DNA of 64,000 bases from Nocardioides sp. (GTDB lineage: Bacteria; Actinomycetota; Actinomycetes; Propionibacteriales; Nocardioidaceae), in contig NZ_JASEEQ010000003.1 of NCBI RefSeq assembly GCF_030019515.1, positions 62,001 to 126,000 on the forward strand, written 5' to 3'. Below the pieces are notes generated by a model. It was not told the DNA's origin. It did not search any database and saw only the letters and a program-made list of their open reading frames with translations. Each line of letters begins with the position of its first letter. The stretch's first letter is position 1. The position numbers and the translations under genes are program-made. Below, piece by piece: positions 10,960-22,060 of the stretch.

Positions 10960-11008
10960 ACCCCTGGGTCCAGCCCGCAGAGCCTTTCTCTCCCCCGAGA
11001 AGGGATCG

Positions 11009-11055
11009 GGGCCCCACCGGCGAGCAGGTCCGTCTCCCGTCAGCCGGTGGGGCCC
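11009..11055. terminator. 13-bp perfect hairpin between the HtrA-like gene and the acetyltransferase remnant
   Basis: gggccccaccggc (11009-11021) and gccggtggggccc (11043-11055) are exact reverse complements with a 21-base loop. No T-run follows, as usual in high-GC actinobacteria. It lies about 50 bases after the protease stop and overlaps the end of the convergent acetyltransferase remnant, so it could serve both directions. Confidence 0.75.
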
Positions 11056-11473
11056 TGCTTCGCCCTGCTCCGCGCCGAGGCGTCCAGCCGCTTCTGGGAC
11101 TCGCCCAGCCGCGCGACGGGGACGAAGGCGAGCCGCTCGTTGACGCCGACCATGTGCGCGTTGACCTCGGCGTCGTACGTCGTCACCACGCGGACGTGGG
11201 GCCGCTCCGCCTGGAGCAGCCGCAGGTTGGCGACCTTGACCGCGAGCCCAGCCGGCGACCGAGGGTGCCCCACCGGTCGTCGACCGTGCCGGCGAGACCG
11301 AGCAGCCGGCGCCGGGTGCCCTGGTCCTGCATCATGGCGCGGACCTCCTCCAGCTGCCACGGCGGCGTCACGCCCGCGGGCGCGGCGAGCTCGGCGAGGA
11401 GGTAGGCGTCGTGCCCGGGGTCGACCTGGCCGGGATCGAACGGCTCGACCTCGACGATGCGGTGCCGGCTCAT
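11040..11473 (-). pseudogene. GNAT acetyltransferase remnant with internal deletion and frame change
   Basis: The N-terminal piece starts at an ATG overlapping the ABC-F stop (ATGA) and reads MSRHRIVEVEPFDPGQVDPG...TVDDRWGTLG. The C-terminal piece, in another frame, reads LAVKVANLRLLQAERPHVRV then NAHMVGVNERLAF, a typical GNAT ending (helix after the acetyl-CoA loop plus the VNERLGF-like strand). Between them the catalytic core that should carry the acetyl-CoA-binding RxxGxG/A loop is missing, and the junction near 11250-11290 changes frame. The intact relatives I know of are several hundred residues; here only about 140 codons remain. The overlap with the ABC-F gene shows it was once part of that operon. 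Confidence 0.72.
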
Positions 11474-13182
11474 CGGAGCCGCTCGACCCGGCCCTCGTCC
11501 CAGACCGGGCCGTCGGACTCGTAGACCTCGCCGTCCGCGCCGTAGACGAGGAACCGGTCGAAGCCGCGGGCGAACCAGCGGTCGTGGGTGACCGCGAGCA
11601 CGGTGCCCTCGAACGCCTCCAGCCCCTCCTCCAGCGCCTCGGCCGACTGCACGTCGAGGTTGTCGGTCGGCTCGTCGAGCAGCAGCAGGGTCGCCCCCGA
11701 GAGCTCGAGCAGCAGGATCTGGAAGCGGGCCTGCTGACCGCCGCTGAGCGACTCGAACCGCTGCTCGGCGGACGGGCTGAGCTCGTAGCGGTCCAGCACC
11801 CGGCTGGCCTGCTCGCGCCCCATGCCGGCGCGCCCCCGACCGTCCGACTCGGCGTCGCCGCGGTGCAGGATCTCCAGCAGCGTGCGACCGACCAGCTCCG
11901 GGTGGTCGTGGGTCTGCACGAACCAGCCGGGACGGACCCGCGCGCCCAGCTTCGCGATCCCCCGGTGCTGGACCGGCTTGATCACCCCGTGCGACAGCGC
12001 GTCGCCCACCGGTTCGTGCTCCTTGTCCGGCCGGGTCCCGCCCGCGGCGAGCAGCCGCAGGAAGTGCGACTTCCCCGACCCGTTCGAGCCGAGCACGGCC
12101 ACCCGCTCGCCGTACCAGACCTCGAGGTCGAACGGCTTCATGAGACCGGTCAGCTCCAGGTGCTCGCAGACCACGGCGCGCTTGCCGGTGCGGCCGCCCT
12201 TGAGCCGCATCGTCACCTGCTGCTCGCGGGGCTGCTCGGTCGGCGGGCCGGCCGCCTCGAACTTGCGCAGCCGGGTCTGGGCGGCGCGGTACTGCGAGGC
12301 CATGCCGTCGTTGTACTCGGCCTTGATCTTGTAGTGCAGCACCAGCTGCTTGAGCTTGGCGTGCTCCTCGTCCCACCGGCGACGCAGCTCCTCGAAGCGC
12401 GCGAACCGGTCCAGCCGGGCCTGGTGGTAGGAGCCGAAGCCGCCCGGGTGGGTCCACACGGTGTTGCCGGACGCACCGAGCTCCACCGTGACCACCCGCG
12501 TGGCGGTGTTGTTCAGCAGCTCCCGGTCGTGGCTGATCATCAGGACCGTCTTGGCCGACTCGCGGATCCGCTCCTCGAGCCAGATCTTGCCCGGCACGTC
12601 GAGGAAGTTGTCCGGCTCGTCGAGCAGCAGCACCTCGTCGGGGCCGCGGAGCAGGTACTCGAGCACCAGCCGCTTCTGCTCGCCGCCGGAGAGGGTGCCG
12701 AGGTCGCGGTACTTCGCGCGGTCGAAGGACAGCGCGAGGGCGGCCGTCGTGCACACGTCCCAGGTGACCTCGAGGTCGTAGCCACCGGCATCGGCGTACT
12801 CCGAGAGCGCATGGGCGTAGGCCATCTGGGTCTTCTCGTCGTCGGCGTCCATCAGCGCGCGCTCGCAGGCGTCGATCTCGTACGCCGCGTCGCGGATCCG
12901 CGCCGGCGCGACGCTGATCAGCAGGTCCGCGACGGTGGGCGCGTCCCCGAGGCCGGCCCCGACCATCTGGCGCATCACGCCCAGCCCGCCGGAGCGGGTC
13001 ACCACCCCGGCGTGCGGCGACAGGTCGCCGGTGATGATCCGAAGCAACGTCGTCTTGCCGGCGCCGTTCGCGCCCACGAGCGCGACCTTGGCGCCCTCGC
13101 CCACCCGGAACGACACGTCGTCCAGCAGCACTCTCCCGTCGGGGAGCTCATAGCGCACCCCGGCCACGTCCACGTGTCCCAC
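11470..13182 (-). CDS. ABC-F family ATP-binding protein
   Basis: Soluble tandem ABC protein of 570 residues without membrane segments; the family acts on ribosomes (translation factors or antibiotic-resistance proteins) rather than as transporters. ABC1 has GANGAGKTTLL, LSGGEQKRLVLEYL and LLLDEPDNFLD. ABC2 has GSNGSGKSHFL, LSGGQQARFQILLLEL and LLLDEPTDNLD. The interdomain linker (about 245-320) is rich in charged and aromatic residues (SYHQARLDRFARFEELRRRW). Switch histidines follow each Walker B (MISHDRE, AVTHDRW). The ATG start MGHVDVAGVRYELP is right at the first domain. Resistance versus housekeeping cannot be decided. Confidence 0.92.
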   Translation of the reverse strand: MGHVDVAGVRYELPDGRVLLDDVSFRVGEGAKVALVGANGAGKTTLLRIITGDLSPHAGVVTRSGGLGVMRQMVGAGLGDAPTVADLLISVAPARIRDAAYEIDACERALMDADDEKTQMAYAHALSEYADAGGYDLEVTWDVCTTAALALSFDRAKYRDLGTLSGGEQKRLVLEYLLRGPDEVLLLDEPDNFLDVPGKIWLEERIRESAKTVLMISHDRELLNNTATRVVTVELGASGNTVWTHPGGFGSYHQARLDRFARFEELRRRWDEEHAKLKQLVLHYKIKAEYNDGMASQYRAAQTRLRKFEAAGPPTEQPREQQVTMRLKGGRTGKRAVVCEHLELTGLMKPFDLEVWYGERVAVLGSNGSGKSHFLRLLAAGGTRPDKEHEPVGDALSHGVIKPVQHRGIAKLGARVRPGWFVQTHDHPELVGRTLLEILHRGDAESDGRGRAGMGREQASRVLDRYELSPSAEQRFESLSGGQQARFQILLLELSGATLLLLDEPTDNLDVQSAEALEEGLEAFEGTVLAVTHDRWFARGFDRFLVYGADGEVYESDGPVWDEGRVERLR

Positions 13183-13293
13183 GTCGGAGGATTCTCCGCC
13201 ATCGGCGCGAGCCGGGCACCCGGTTTACGTGCCGGGTGTCGCCGTCGGCCGAACTCGAGTGCCGTCCGCTGAGAGGCCTCCTACAATCTGGCC

Positions 13294-14283
13294 ATGACAC
13301 GGGGCGTGGAGGAGCCGGAGGCCGCTGTCTCCATCACCCTCCGCCCGCTCTCCTACCCGCCCACCCGGCGCCGGGCCCGCGCGGTCGCAATGACGGCGTA
13401 CGCGGTCGCCCTGGCCGCGTGGTCCGAGCTGCTCGGGATCCCCAACGACACCGTCCAGGTGTTCCTGTGGCTGTGGCTCGGGACCGTCGCGTGGAGCATC
13501 GAGGCGCGGCCGGCGTACCACCTGAACTTCCTCAAGGACTGGTGGCTGCCGGTCGCCGGGCTGGTCGTCTACTTCTACAGCCGCGGCCTCACCGACGAGC
13601 TCGGCCTCCCGGTGCACGTGAGCATGCCGATCCGGTTCGACACCTGGCTCGGGGGCGGGGAGATCCCCACCACCCGCCTCCAGGACGCGTGGTGTGCCGA
13701 CCCGTGCCTGAAGGACAGCGAGCCGCGCTGGTACGACTTCGTCCTCACCACCGTGTACGCCACGCACTTCCTGACCGGGCTCACGATCGCGGCGGTGCTG
13801 TGGGTGCGCCGGCGGGTCGAGTGGATCCGGTGGATGCGCCGCTACCTGGTGATCAACTTCGGCGCGCTCGCGACCTACATCGTCTACCCGATGGCGCCGC
13901 CGTGGATGGCCTCCGAGAAGGGCTGGCTGGACGCCGACGTCACCCGGATCACCGCCCGCGGCTGGCACGACGTCGGCCTGGGCCGGGTCGACCTGATCCT
14001 CCAGGGCGTCGGCAACCCCGTGGCCGCGATGCCCTCGCTGCACGCCGGGATCACGTTCCTGGTCGCGTTCTACGGCATCCAGCGGCTGCGCACCCGGTGG
14101 CGCTGGCTGCTGGCGCTGTACCCGCTGGCGATGTCGACCGCGCTGGTCTACAACGCCGAGCACTACGTGATCGACATCCTGGCCGGCGCCCTGCTCGCCG
14201 GGCTGGTGCTGGTCGGCTGCCAGTGGTGGGAGAACAGCCGGGATCGGGTGATCAGTCCTCGGACCACCGCGCCCACAGGTTGA
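13294..14283 (+). CDS. PAP2-superfamily membrane phosphatase / inositol phosphotransferase-like protein
   Basis: Polytopic membrane protein of 329 residues with about six hydrophobic helices. The PAP2 active-site half-motifs are visible: AMPSLHAGITF (motif C2, Ser-His) and HYVIDILAGALLAG (motif C3, His-Asp). The canonical first motif KxxxxxxRP is not clear. This fits the Aur1/Ipt1-like subgroup of actinobacterial PAP2 proteins that transfer or release phosphate on lipids. The 3' end overlaps the convergent aldo/keto reductase gene by 32 bases. The substrate (phosphatidyl or prenyl phosphate) is unknown. Confidence 0.82.
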   Translation: MTRGVEEPEAAVSITLRPLSYPPTRRRARAVAMTAYAVALAAWSELLGIPNDTVQVFLWLWLGTVAWSIEARPAYHLNFLKDWWLPVAGLVVYFYSRGLTDELGLPVHVSMPIRFDTWLGGGEIPTTRLQDAWCADPCLKDSEPRWYDFVLTTVYATHFLTGLTIAAVLWVRRRVEWIRWMRRYLVINFGALATYIVYPMAPPWMASEKGWLDADVTRITARGWHDVGLGRVDLILQGVGNPVAAMPSLHAGITFLVAFYGIQRLRTRWRWLLALYPLAMSTALVYNAEHYVIDILAGALLAGLVLVGCQWWENSRDRVISPRTTAPTG

Positions 14284-15295
14284 TCCCGGCCTCGACGGCG
14301 TTCTCGTCGATGGCGGCGAGCTCGTCGGCCGTCAGGTCCGGGAAGGCCAGCGCGTCGAGGTTGGTGTCGAGCTGCTCGACCGAGCTGGCGCCGATCAGCG
14401 CGGAGGTGACCCGTGGGTCGCGCACCGCCCACTGGAGGGCGAGCTGGGCGAGCCGCTGGCCACGGGCCTGGGCGATCTCGTTGAGCCGGCGGACGTGCCC
14501 GAGGGTGGCGTCATCGAGGTGGTCGCCGGGGAGCGTGGAGTTCTGCCGCGCGGCGCGCGAGTCCTGCGGGACGCCGCCGAGGTAGCGGTCGGTCAGCAGG
14601 CCCTGGGCGAGCGGCGAGAACACGATGCAGCCCATGCCCTGCTGCTCGAGCTCGTCGAGCAGCTCCCGCTCGATCCAGCGGTTGAGCATGGAGTACGACG
14701 GCTGGTGGATCAGCAGCGGCGTGCCGAGGTCGCGAGCGATCGTGGCCGCCTCGTTGGTCTTCTCGGCCGAGTACGACGAGATGCCGGCGTACAGCGCCTT
14801 GCCCTGCCGCACCGCCTGGTCGAGCGCGGCCATCGTCTCCTCGACCGGCGTGTCGGGGTCGAACCGGTGGCTGTAGAAGATGTCGACGTAGTCCAGGCCC
14901 ATCCGGCGCAGCGACTGGTCGAGCGAGGCGAGCACGTACTTCCGCGAGCCGCCGCCCTGCCCGTACGGTCCCGGCCACATGTCGTAGCCGGCCTTGGTGG
15001 AGATGACGAGCTCGTCGCGGTAGGGCGCGAAGTCGTCGCGCAGGTAGCGACCGAAGTTCTCCTCCGCCCGGCCGTAGGGCGGGCCGTAGTTGTTCGCGAG
15101 GTCGAAGTGGGTGACCCCGCGGTCGAAGGCGCGGCGCAGGATGGCGCGCTGGTTGTCCTCGGACCGGTCGTCGCCGAAGTTCTGCCAGAGCCCCAGCGAG
15201 ATCACCGGCAGCTGCAGGCCGGTGCGGCCGGTGAAGCGGTACCGCATCCCGGTGGCGTCGGTCTCGTAGCGGTCGGGTGCGGCGGTGTAGGTCAT
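14252..15295 (-). CDS. aldo/keto reductase (YghZ / L-glyceraldehyde-3-phosphate reductase type)
   Basis: NADPH-dependent TIM-barrel oxidoreductase, 347 residues. The catalytic tetrad region includes FDLANNYGPPYGRAEENFG (Asp and Tyr), STKAGYDMWPGPYG (Lys) and YSHRFDPDTP (His). The GYDMWPGPYG insertion after the catalytic Lys is characteristic of the YghZ/Kv-beta-like subgroup. The NADP-binding end reads ALIGASSVEQLDTNLDAL. I used the ATG giving MTYTAAPDRYETD; the open frame continues 12 codons upstream with no family match. It is divergent from the PPOX-fold gene (50-base gap) and convergent with the PAP2 gene. Confidence 0.92.
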   Translation of the reverse strand: MTYTAAPDRYETDATGMRYRFTGRTGLQLPVISLGLWQNFGDDRSEDNQRAILRRAFDRGVTHFDLANNYGPPYGRAEENFGRYLRDDFAPYRDELVISTKAGYDMWPGPYGQGGGSRKYVLASLDQSLRRMGLDYVDIFYSHRFDPDTPVEETMAALDQAVRQGKALYAGISSYSAEKTNEAATIARDLGTPLLIHQPSYSMLNRWIERELLDELEQQGMGCIVFSPLAQGLLTDRYLGGVPQDSRAARQNSTLPGDHLDDATLGHVRRLNEIAQARGQRLAQLALQWAVRDPRVTSALIGASSVEQLDTNLDALAFPDLTADELAAIDENAVEAGINLWARWSED

Positions 15296-15345
15296 GGTGC
15301 GATCCTGCCACCAGCGCAGGGGCGACAGCATGGCAGGATCGCCGA

Positions 15346-15744
15346 ATGACGTCGTGGCAACCGGGATGGGACGCGTTCCCCCAGGGCCTGCTGGACTTCT
15401 GGACCGAGCGGCACCTGGGCACGCTGACCACGCTGCGCGCGGACGGCCGGCCGCACGTCGTACCCGTGGGCGTGACCGTCGACACCGAGGGGCGCTGCGC
15501 CTGGGTGATCACGTCCGGGACGTCGCGCAAGGTCGACCACGTCCGCCACACCCCCACACTGGCGGTCTGCCAGGTCGACGGCCGGCGGTGGTCCACGATC
15601 GAGGGACGCGGCGAGGTGCTCGAGGACGAGGCGTCGGTACGCCGCGCGATGGAGCGCTATGCGATCCGCTATCGCCCGCCCCGGCCCAACCCCCTCCGGG
15701 TGGCCGTCCGCATCGAGGTGGACCGGTTCCTCGGCAACGTGTGA
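15346..15744 (+). CDS. PPOX-class split-barrel protein, probably F420- or flavin-dependent
   Basis: Small cytoplasmic oxidoreductase, 132 residues, with the pyridoxamine-phosphate-oxidase-like split barrel. Family marks are LGTLTTLRADGRPHVVPVGV at the N-terminus, SRKVDHVRHTPTLAVCQVDG in the middle and a C-terminal RIEVDRFLGNV. In actinobacteria such short proteins are often F420H2-dependent reductases or biliverdin reductase-like. The ATG at 15346 is right for the family; the preceding in-frame codons belong to the divergent promoter region. The cofactor is inferred from family membership. Confidence 0.85.
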   Translation: MTSWQPGWDAFPQGLLDFWTERHLGTLTTLRADGRPHVVPVGVTVDTEGRCAWVITSGTSRKVDHVRHTPTLAVCQVDGRRWSTIEGRGEVLEDEASVRRAMERYAIRYRPPRPNPLRVAVRIEVDRFLGNV

Positions 15745-15791
15745 CCCCCCCCTCGCAGCGCGCCCGCGCACCCGGATGTCACGATCTGCGC

Positions 15792-16055
15792 ATGCCTGCC
15801 GACAGCCCCGAGCTCACCGACCTCGACCGGGAGATCCTCGAGTTCGAGCGCGACTGGGTCGCCCACGCCGGCACGAAGGACGCCGTGCTGCGTGAGCGCT
15901 TCGAGCTCACGCCGACCCGCTACCACCAGCTGCTGAACCGCCTGATCGACCTCCCTGCGGCCGAGGTGCACGCGCCCCGGCTGGTCCGGCGCCTGCGCCG
16001 GCTGCGCGCCGCGCGACACGAGCAGCGCAGCGCGCGGCGGACGCGTCAGCCCTAG
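15792..16055 (+). CDS. DUF3263 domain-containing protein
   Basis: Small actinobacterial protein of 87 residues and unknown function. The core LTDLDREILEFERDWVAHAG followed by RERFELTPTRYHQLLNRLID is the DUF3263 signature and looks like a DNA-binding helix-turn-helix (ERFELTPTRYHQLLNRL), so a regulatory role is plausible but unproven. The basic C-terminus is rich in Arg (RRLRRLRAARHEQR). It follows the PPOX gene by 47 bases on the same strand and could be co-transcribed. Confidence 0.88.
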   Translation: MPADSPELTDLDREILEFERDWVAHAGTKDAVLRERFELTPTRYHQLLNRLIDLPAAEVHAPRLVRRLRRLRAARHEQRSARRTRQP

Positions 16056-16126
16056 GGCCGGCCCGGCCCGCAGCCGGCTCGCCGGTACTCGATCGCCGCT
16101 CCCCGGAATATTCGCTACAGCCGTGC

Positions 16127-16151
16127 GTTTGAGGTTAGTACAACCTTCAAC
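16127..16151. promoter_or_regulatory. imperfect palindrome upstream of the DUF981 gene, possible MarR-type operator
   Basis: gtttgaggttagtacaacct continues to ttcaac at 16151. The halves GTTTGAGGTT and AACCTTCAAC are near reverse complements around TAGTAC. The AGTTGAAG/CTTCAAC half-sites resemble MarR-family operators. It lies about 37 bases before the GTG start of the membrane protein. Which regulator binds is not known. Confidence 0.45.
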
Positions 16152-16187
16152 TAATTGCTGGCGACGAGCCGGCGGAGCAAGGAAAGA

Positions 16188-16886
16188 GTGAGTGCAGTGG
16201 TCGTCTACAACGAGCTGGTCGCCATCACCGCAGGCGCAGGGCTTCTCGGATTCGCAGCGTTCCTGACCGACCTGGTCCGCAACAAGCGGATCGCGAGCGA
16301 GGCCTGGGCCGCATTCTTCGGCATCACCGGTGGGCTGCTTCTCGTCACCGGTCTCCACACCACGCTGACCTGGCCGTTCGGCGACGGCGGGTTCGAGTAC
16401 GCCAACATCGCGTTCGGTCAGCCGGCCGCGGGCTTCGGCGCGCTGCTCCTGCTCGCCGCGGTGTACCTGTGGCGGCACCGGGCCCTCTTCGACGGCGAGG
16501 TCGGTACGGCGAACGCCACGGCTCTCGCGGCCCTCAAGCCGGCCGGCATCTTCGTGGGTGCGCTCGGCCTCGGCATGGCCGTGCTGGCCATCGCGTTCGT
16601 CCGCTTCCAGCTCGGTGCCGCTCCGGCGGTGGAGCCGATCAGCGGCCGGTTCGGCGACTGGCCGATCCTCGAGGCGCTGTTCCTCGGCGGGCTCTGGGGC
16701 ATCGTGGCCCTCGGCGCGCTGCTCTTCGCGATCGCGCTGTGGACCGACCGCCCGCAGCTGCTGCGCTGGGCCGTCTGGGCCTGGGTCATCGGCGGCGTGG
16801 TGTTCCTGCTCTTCGGCGCGATGAACTTCTACACGCACATCGGCATGTACTACAACATCTCCCACGACACGATGCACAAGTGGTGA
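16188..16886 (+). CDS. DUF981 family membrane protein
   Basis: Integral membrane protein of about 232 residues with six or seven hydrophobic helices: an N-terminal helix (VYNELVAITAGAGLLGFAAF), helices around TGGLLLVTGLHTTLTWPFG and GFGALLLLAAVYLWRH, and a C-terminal helix ending before NFYTHIGMYYNISH. The pattern matches DUF981, a family of unknown function found in actinobacteria and archaea. Conserved His residues in THIGMYYNISHDTMHKW could bind metal or haem; that is speculation. GTG at 16188 was chosen because AAGGAAAG lies just upstream. Confidence 0.8.
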   Translation: MSAVVVYNELVAITAGAGLLGFAAFLTDLVRNKRIASEAWAAFFGITGGLLLVTGLHTTLTWPFGDGGFEYANIAFGQPAAGFGALLLLAAVYLWRHRALFDGEVGTANATALAALKPAGIFVGALGLGMAVLAIAFVRFQLGAAPAVEPISGRFGDWPILEALFLGGLWGIVALGALLFAIALWTDRPQLLRWAVWAWVIGGVVFLLFGAMNFYTHIGMYYNISHDTMHKW

Positions 16887-17191
16887 GCCGGTCGTCCGGT
16901 CGGCCCTGAGCGGGCCCCACCCGGTCGCGCCGACTGCGACAGACCTGGAGCCCCGAGGCGAACCCTCGGGGCTCCCGGCATGTCCGGGCCGCGTGTCCGG
17001 GCCGCAACACCACACTCACAGCCAGCCGGACGAAGCGAGCGGTCACGCTGTCCGCACGACCTCCCGCGTCGACCGGCGCGGTCCGACCACCGCAGGCGCG
17101 CAGGGGCTACGCTGGGCGGTAGACAGCGAGTGAGGGGGCGGCTGTCCGCCACTGTCCCTCCGGCCTCGGGCCCCGTCGATCGGCCTCGTCC
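16887..17191. other. gene-free stretch before the small ORF
   Basis: About 305 bases. The first part holds the DUF981 terminator hairpin. The rest is GC-rich with no frame showing a recognisable protein. It should contain the promoter of the small ORF at 17192 if that is real, but I see no convincing -35/-10 pair. Confidence 0.5.
16948..16974 (+). terminator. 11-bp perfect hairpin after the DUF981 gene
   Basis: gagccccgagg (16948-16958), a 5-base loop and cctcggggctc (16964-16974) form a perfect stem about 60 bases past the stop codon. The stem is strong and lacks a T-tract, typical of this genome type. Confidence 0.8.
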
Positions 17192-17263
17192 ATGTCTTGG
17201 AACGCCGTCTACCTCGTGCTGATCGTGCTGGCGCTCGCCGCGGCGATGCGCGCAGCCTCCTGA
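17192..17263 (+). CDS. possible 23-residue hydrophobic membrane peptide
   Basis: ATG at 17192 opens a frame reading MSWNAVYLVLIVLALAAAMR then AAS and TGA. About 17 residues form one hydrophobic helix with a positive residue after it, a plausible single-pass microprotein. It lies in otherwise empty DNA and is followed after seven bases by a strong hairpin, which would suit a real transcript. No clear ribosome-binding site precedes the ATG, so the evidence is mostly the peptide's character and position. It could equally be chance. Confidence 0.35.
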   Translation: MSWNAVYLVLIVLALAAAMRAAS

Positions 17264-17270
17264 CCAGGAC

Positions 17271-17310
17271 GCCCGTCCGGGCCGGCTCGGTCGAGCCGGC
17301 CCGAACGGGC
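17271..17310. terminator. extended inverted repeat between the small ORF and katG, likely bidirectional terminator
   Basis: Inner arms gggccggctcg (17279-17289) and cgagccggccc (17292-17302) are exact complements, and outer arms gcccgt (17271-17276) and acgggc (17305-17310) extend the stem. It sits 29 bases past the katG stop codon (katG reads leftward) and 7 bases past the small ORF, so it can end both. Confidence 0.75.
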
Positions 17311-17338
17311 GCTGGGTGGTGCGGTCCTGCGGGGTGGC

Positions 17339-20093
<2,755 letters not shown>

Positions 20094-20109
20094 GGCCGCA
20101 GTCTCGCGG

Positions 20110-20129
20110 CTTTTTTGGAATGAGTCAAG
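20110..20129 (-). promoter_or_regulatory. FurA-type box / promoter of furA-katG
   Basis: On the minus strand this reads cttgactcattccaaaaaag, an AT-rich island in very GC-rich DNA, 17 bases before the furA ATG. It includes a TTGACT -35-like element and resembles the AT-rich operator described upstream of mycobacterial furA. The same pattern recurs before the second Fur gene (37782-37801). It overlaps the stop codon of the upstream kinase gene. Confidence 0.65.
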
Positions 20130-21069
20130 AAAGAGGTGCGAGGGGCTCCTCGCCGAGCAGCTCGGCACGGGAGGGGTATCTCGCGAGCGAGTCTCGCCCG
20201 ATCACCGTCGACGCGACGCGCACGCCGGTCGCCAGCGCCCGCGCCATGTCGTCGTGCTCGGCCAGCTCGGCCAGCATCCCCGCGGCGAGGCTGTCCCCGG
20301 CGCCCGTGGTGTCCTTCGCCACGACCGGCGGTGCTGCGAGCCGGAGCCGAGCGCCGTCCGGCCCGCGCGCGACCAGGCCGCGCTCGGCGAGCTTGACGAC
20401 GACCCAGCCGCCGCAGGCTCGCTGCAGGGAGTCTGCGGCGGCCTCCGGGTCGGCCTCGCCGGTGAGGGCCTGGGCCTCCGGCTCGTTGGGCAGGAAGATG
20501 TCGACCGAGGGCAGCATCGCGAGGACCTCCCGGTCGGCGTCGCCCCGCCAGTCGTCGGGGTCCCATCCGGTGTCGAACACCGTGCGACCGCCGTGCGCGC
20601 GCGTGCGCCGGAGGAGATCCAGCGCGCCGCTCCCCCGGAGCCCGGGCAGCGAGAAGTACCCGGTGAGCATCACGAGGTCGGCCGCGGTGGCCTCGGCGGG
20701 CACGTCGGCCTCCGTGTACGTCTTCAGCACCCCGTGGGCGGTGAGGAAGGCCCGCTCGCGGCCCACGGCCTCGAGTGCGATCGAGATGCCGGTCTCCTGG
20801 CCGGCGACCACCTGGAGGTCGTCGCCGAGGCCGGCCCGGCGCAGCTCGGCCGCGACCCAGCGTCCGGCCTGGTCGTCGCCGACCGCGCCGAAGAGCCGGT
20901 GGGACACCTCGAGGCCGGCCAGGGCGAGGGAGACGTTGCCCGCGGCTCCGGCGGGCCGGACCGCGATGTGGTCGATGACGTCGTCGCCCCCGGGGTCCGG
21001 CAGCCGGGTGACCGGGGTGGCGATCACGTCGAGCTGGACGTTGCCCAGGACATGGACCGATCGGGTCAT
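20125..21069 (-). CDS. PfkB-family carbohydrate kinase
   Basis: ATP-dependent sugar kinase of the ribokinase family, 314 residues. The N-terminal substrate region reads PAGAAGNVSLALAGLE (GG/GN motif), and the ATP/catalytic motif is DTTGAGDSLAAGMLAEL with the base Asp in GAGD. Its ATG overlaps the stop of the SIS gene (ATGA). With the SIS isomerase/deglycase and an ABC importer upstream it likely phosphorylates the imported sugar or sugar derivative. The FrlD kinase (fructoselysine) or a tagatose/amino-sugar kinase are reasonable analogues. The exact sugar is not readable. Confidence 0.88.
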   Translation of the reverse strand: MTRSVHVLGNVQLDVIATPVTRLPDPGGDDVIDHIAVRPAGAAGNVSLALAGLEVSHRLFGAVGDDQAGRWVAAELRRAGLGDDLQVVAGQETGISIALEAVGRERAFLTAHGVLKTYTEADVPAEATAADLVMLTGYFSLPGLRGSGALDLLRRTRAHGGRTVFDTGWDPDDWRGDADREVLAMLPSVDIFLPNEPEAQALTGEADPEAAADSLQRACGGWVVVKLAERGLVARGPDGARLRLAAPPVVAKDTTGAGDSLAAGMLAELAEHDDMARALATGVRVASTVIGRDSLARYPSRAELLGEEPLAPLS

Positions 21070-22055
21070 CGACTACCCAGCTTGATGTCGTCCTGCTCGT
21101 ACCGGAACCCGTCGGCCCGCAGTCCTCGCCTGCTCGCCAGGCTCCAGCCGAGCAGCTGCAGCGGCAGGATCTCCAGCACGGTGCGGGCGAGCGGCGACCC
21201 CGGCACCGGGAGCCGGACCGGGACCAGGTGCTCGGCCGCATCGATGTCGGCGTCGGTCGTGACCAGGAGGGTCGCGCAGCCGAGGGCGCTCACCTCCCGG
21301 GCGAGCCGGACCTCGCGCCCCGCGCCGATCACCACGCAGCACACGCTCGGGTCGAGCGGCTCCATCGGTCCGTGCAGGTAGTTGTGGGTCTCGTGGGCGG
21401 CGGTGAGGGCCCGAGCCGCCTCCCGCAGGAGGAGCGCGCCCTCGCCGGCGGTCGTGATGGACGCACCGGACCCGATGACGTCGATGAGCCGGGCCCGGTC
21501 GAACCGCTCGGCGACCGACTCGACGACCGGTCGTGCCGACGCGATGACCTGCGCGGCCTGGTCCGGCAGGGCGGACCAGTCCGTGCGCGCTCCGGCCCAG
21601 TGCTCGCCGAGCAGCCCGATCGCCTGGATCGTTGCGGTGTACCCCGTCGTGTAGACCGGGCTGTCCGGCCCACTGTCGAGCGGGATGACCTCGTCCACCA
21701 CGTCGGCCAGCGGCGAGTCCGGGAAGTTCGTGATCGCGACGCGTCGGCCTGTCGTGCGCTCGAGCGCGGTGACCGTCTCCGTGCTGCGCCCGGACTCGCT
21801 CATCGCGACGACGACGTCGGCGACCGGGCGGTCGGCGTCGAGCAGCTCGGTGGCCGAGAGCGCGAAGGCCCGGATGCCGGACGCGCGCCAGACCGGCGCC
21901 GCGCTCCTGGCCACGTGCTCGCTGGCGCCGATGCCGACCAGCGCCACGACGGCGCCCTCGGCGATCGGGGGGATGCGTCGCAGGGCGTCGCGGACGGCAG
22001 CGGCACTGGTCCGCAGCACCTCCGGTTGCGCGTCGATACCTTCGGGGAATCGCAT
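21066..22055 (-). CDS. SIS domain protein (sugar isomerase / deglycase)
   Basis: Double-SIS phosphosugar enzyme, 329 residues, resembling the isomerase half of GlmS, AgaS and FrlB. SIS1 carries VALVGIGASEHVARSAAP and AMSESGRSTETV; SIS2 carries IDVIGSGASITTAGEGALLL and HETHNYLHGPMEPLD (the glutamate/histidine loop of this group). No glutaminase domain is present, so it is not GlmS. Paired with a PfkB kinase it could be a fructosamine-6-phosphate deglycase or an amino-sugar-phosphate deaminase/isomerase. AAGG lies about 10 bases before the ATG at 22055. It follows the permease gene closely. Confidence 0.85.
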   Translation of the reverse strand: MRFPEGIDAQPEVLRTSAAAVRDALRRIPPIAEGAVVALVGIGASEHVARSAAPVWRASGIRAFALSATELLDADRPVADVVVAMSESGRSTETVTALERTTGRRVAITNFPDSPLADVVDEVIPLDSGPDSPVYTTGYTATIQAIGLLGEHWAGARTDWSALPDQAAQVIASARPVVESVAERFDRARLIDVIGSGASITTAGEGALLLREAARALTAAHETHNYLHGPMEPLDPSVCCVVIGAGREVRLAREVSALGCATLLVTTDADIDAAEHLVPVRLPVPGSPLARTVLEILPLQLLGWSLASRRGLRADGFRYEQDDIKLGSR

Positions 22056-22060
22056 CGTGA

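Noticed and set aside
8274..11405. Open frame of 1043 codons on the plus strand crossing two genes
   Set aside because: It spans the MFS antisense strand and the protease gene in another frame; no recognisable sequence.
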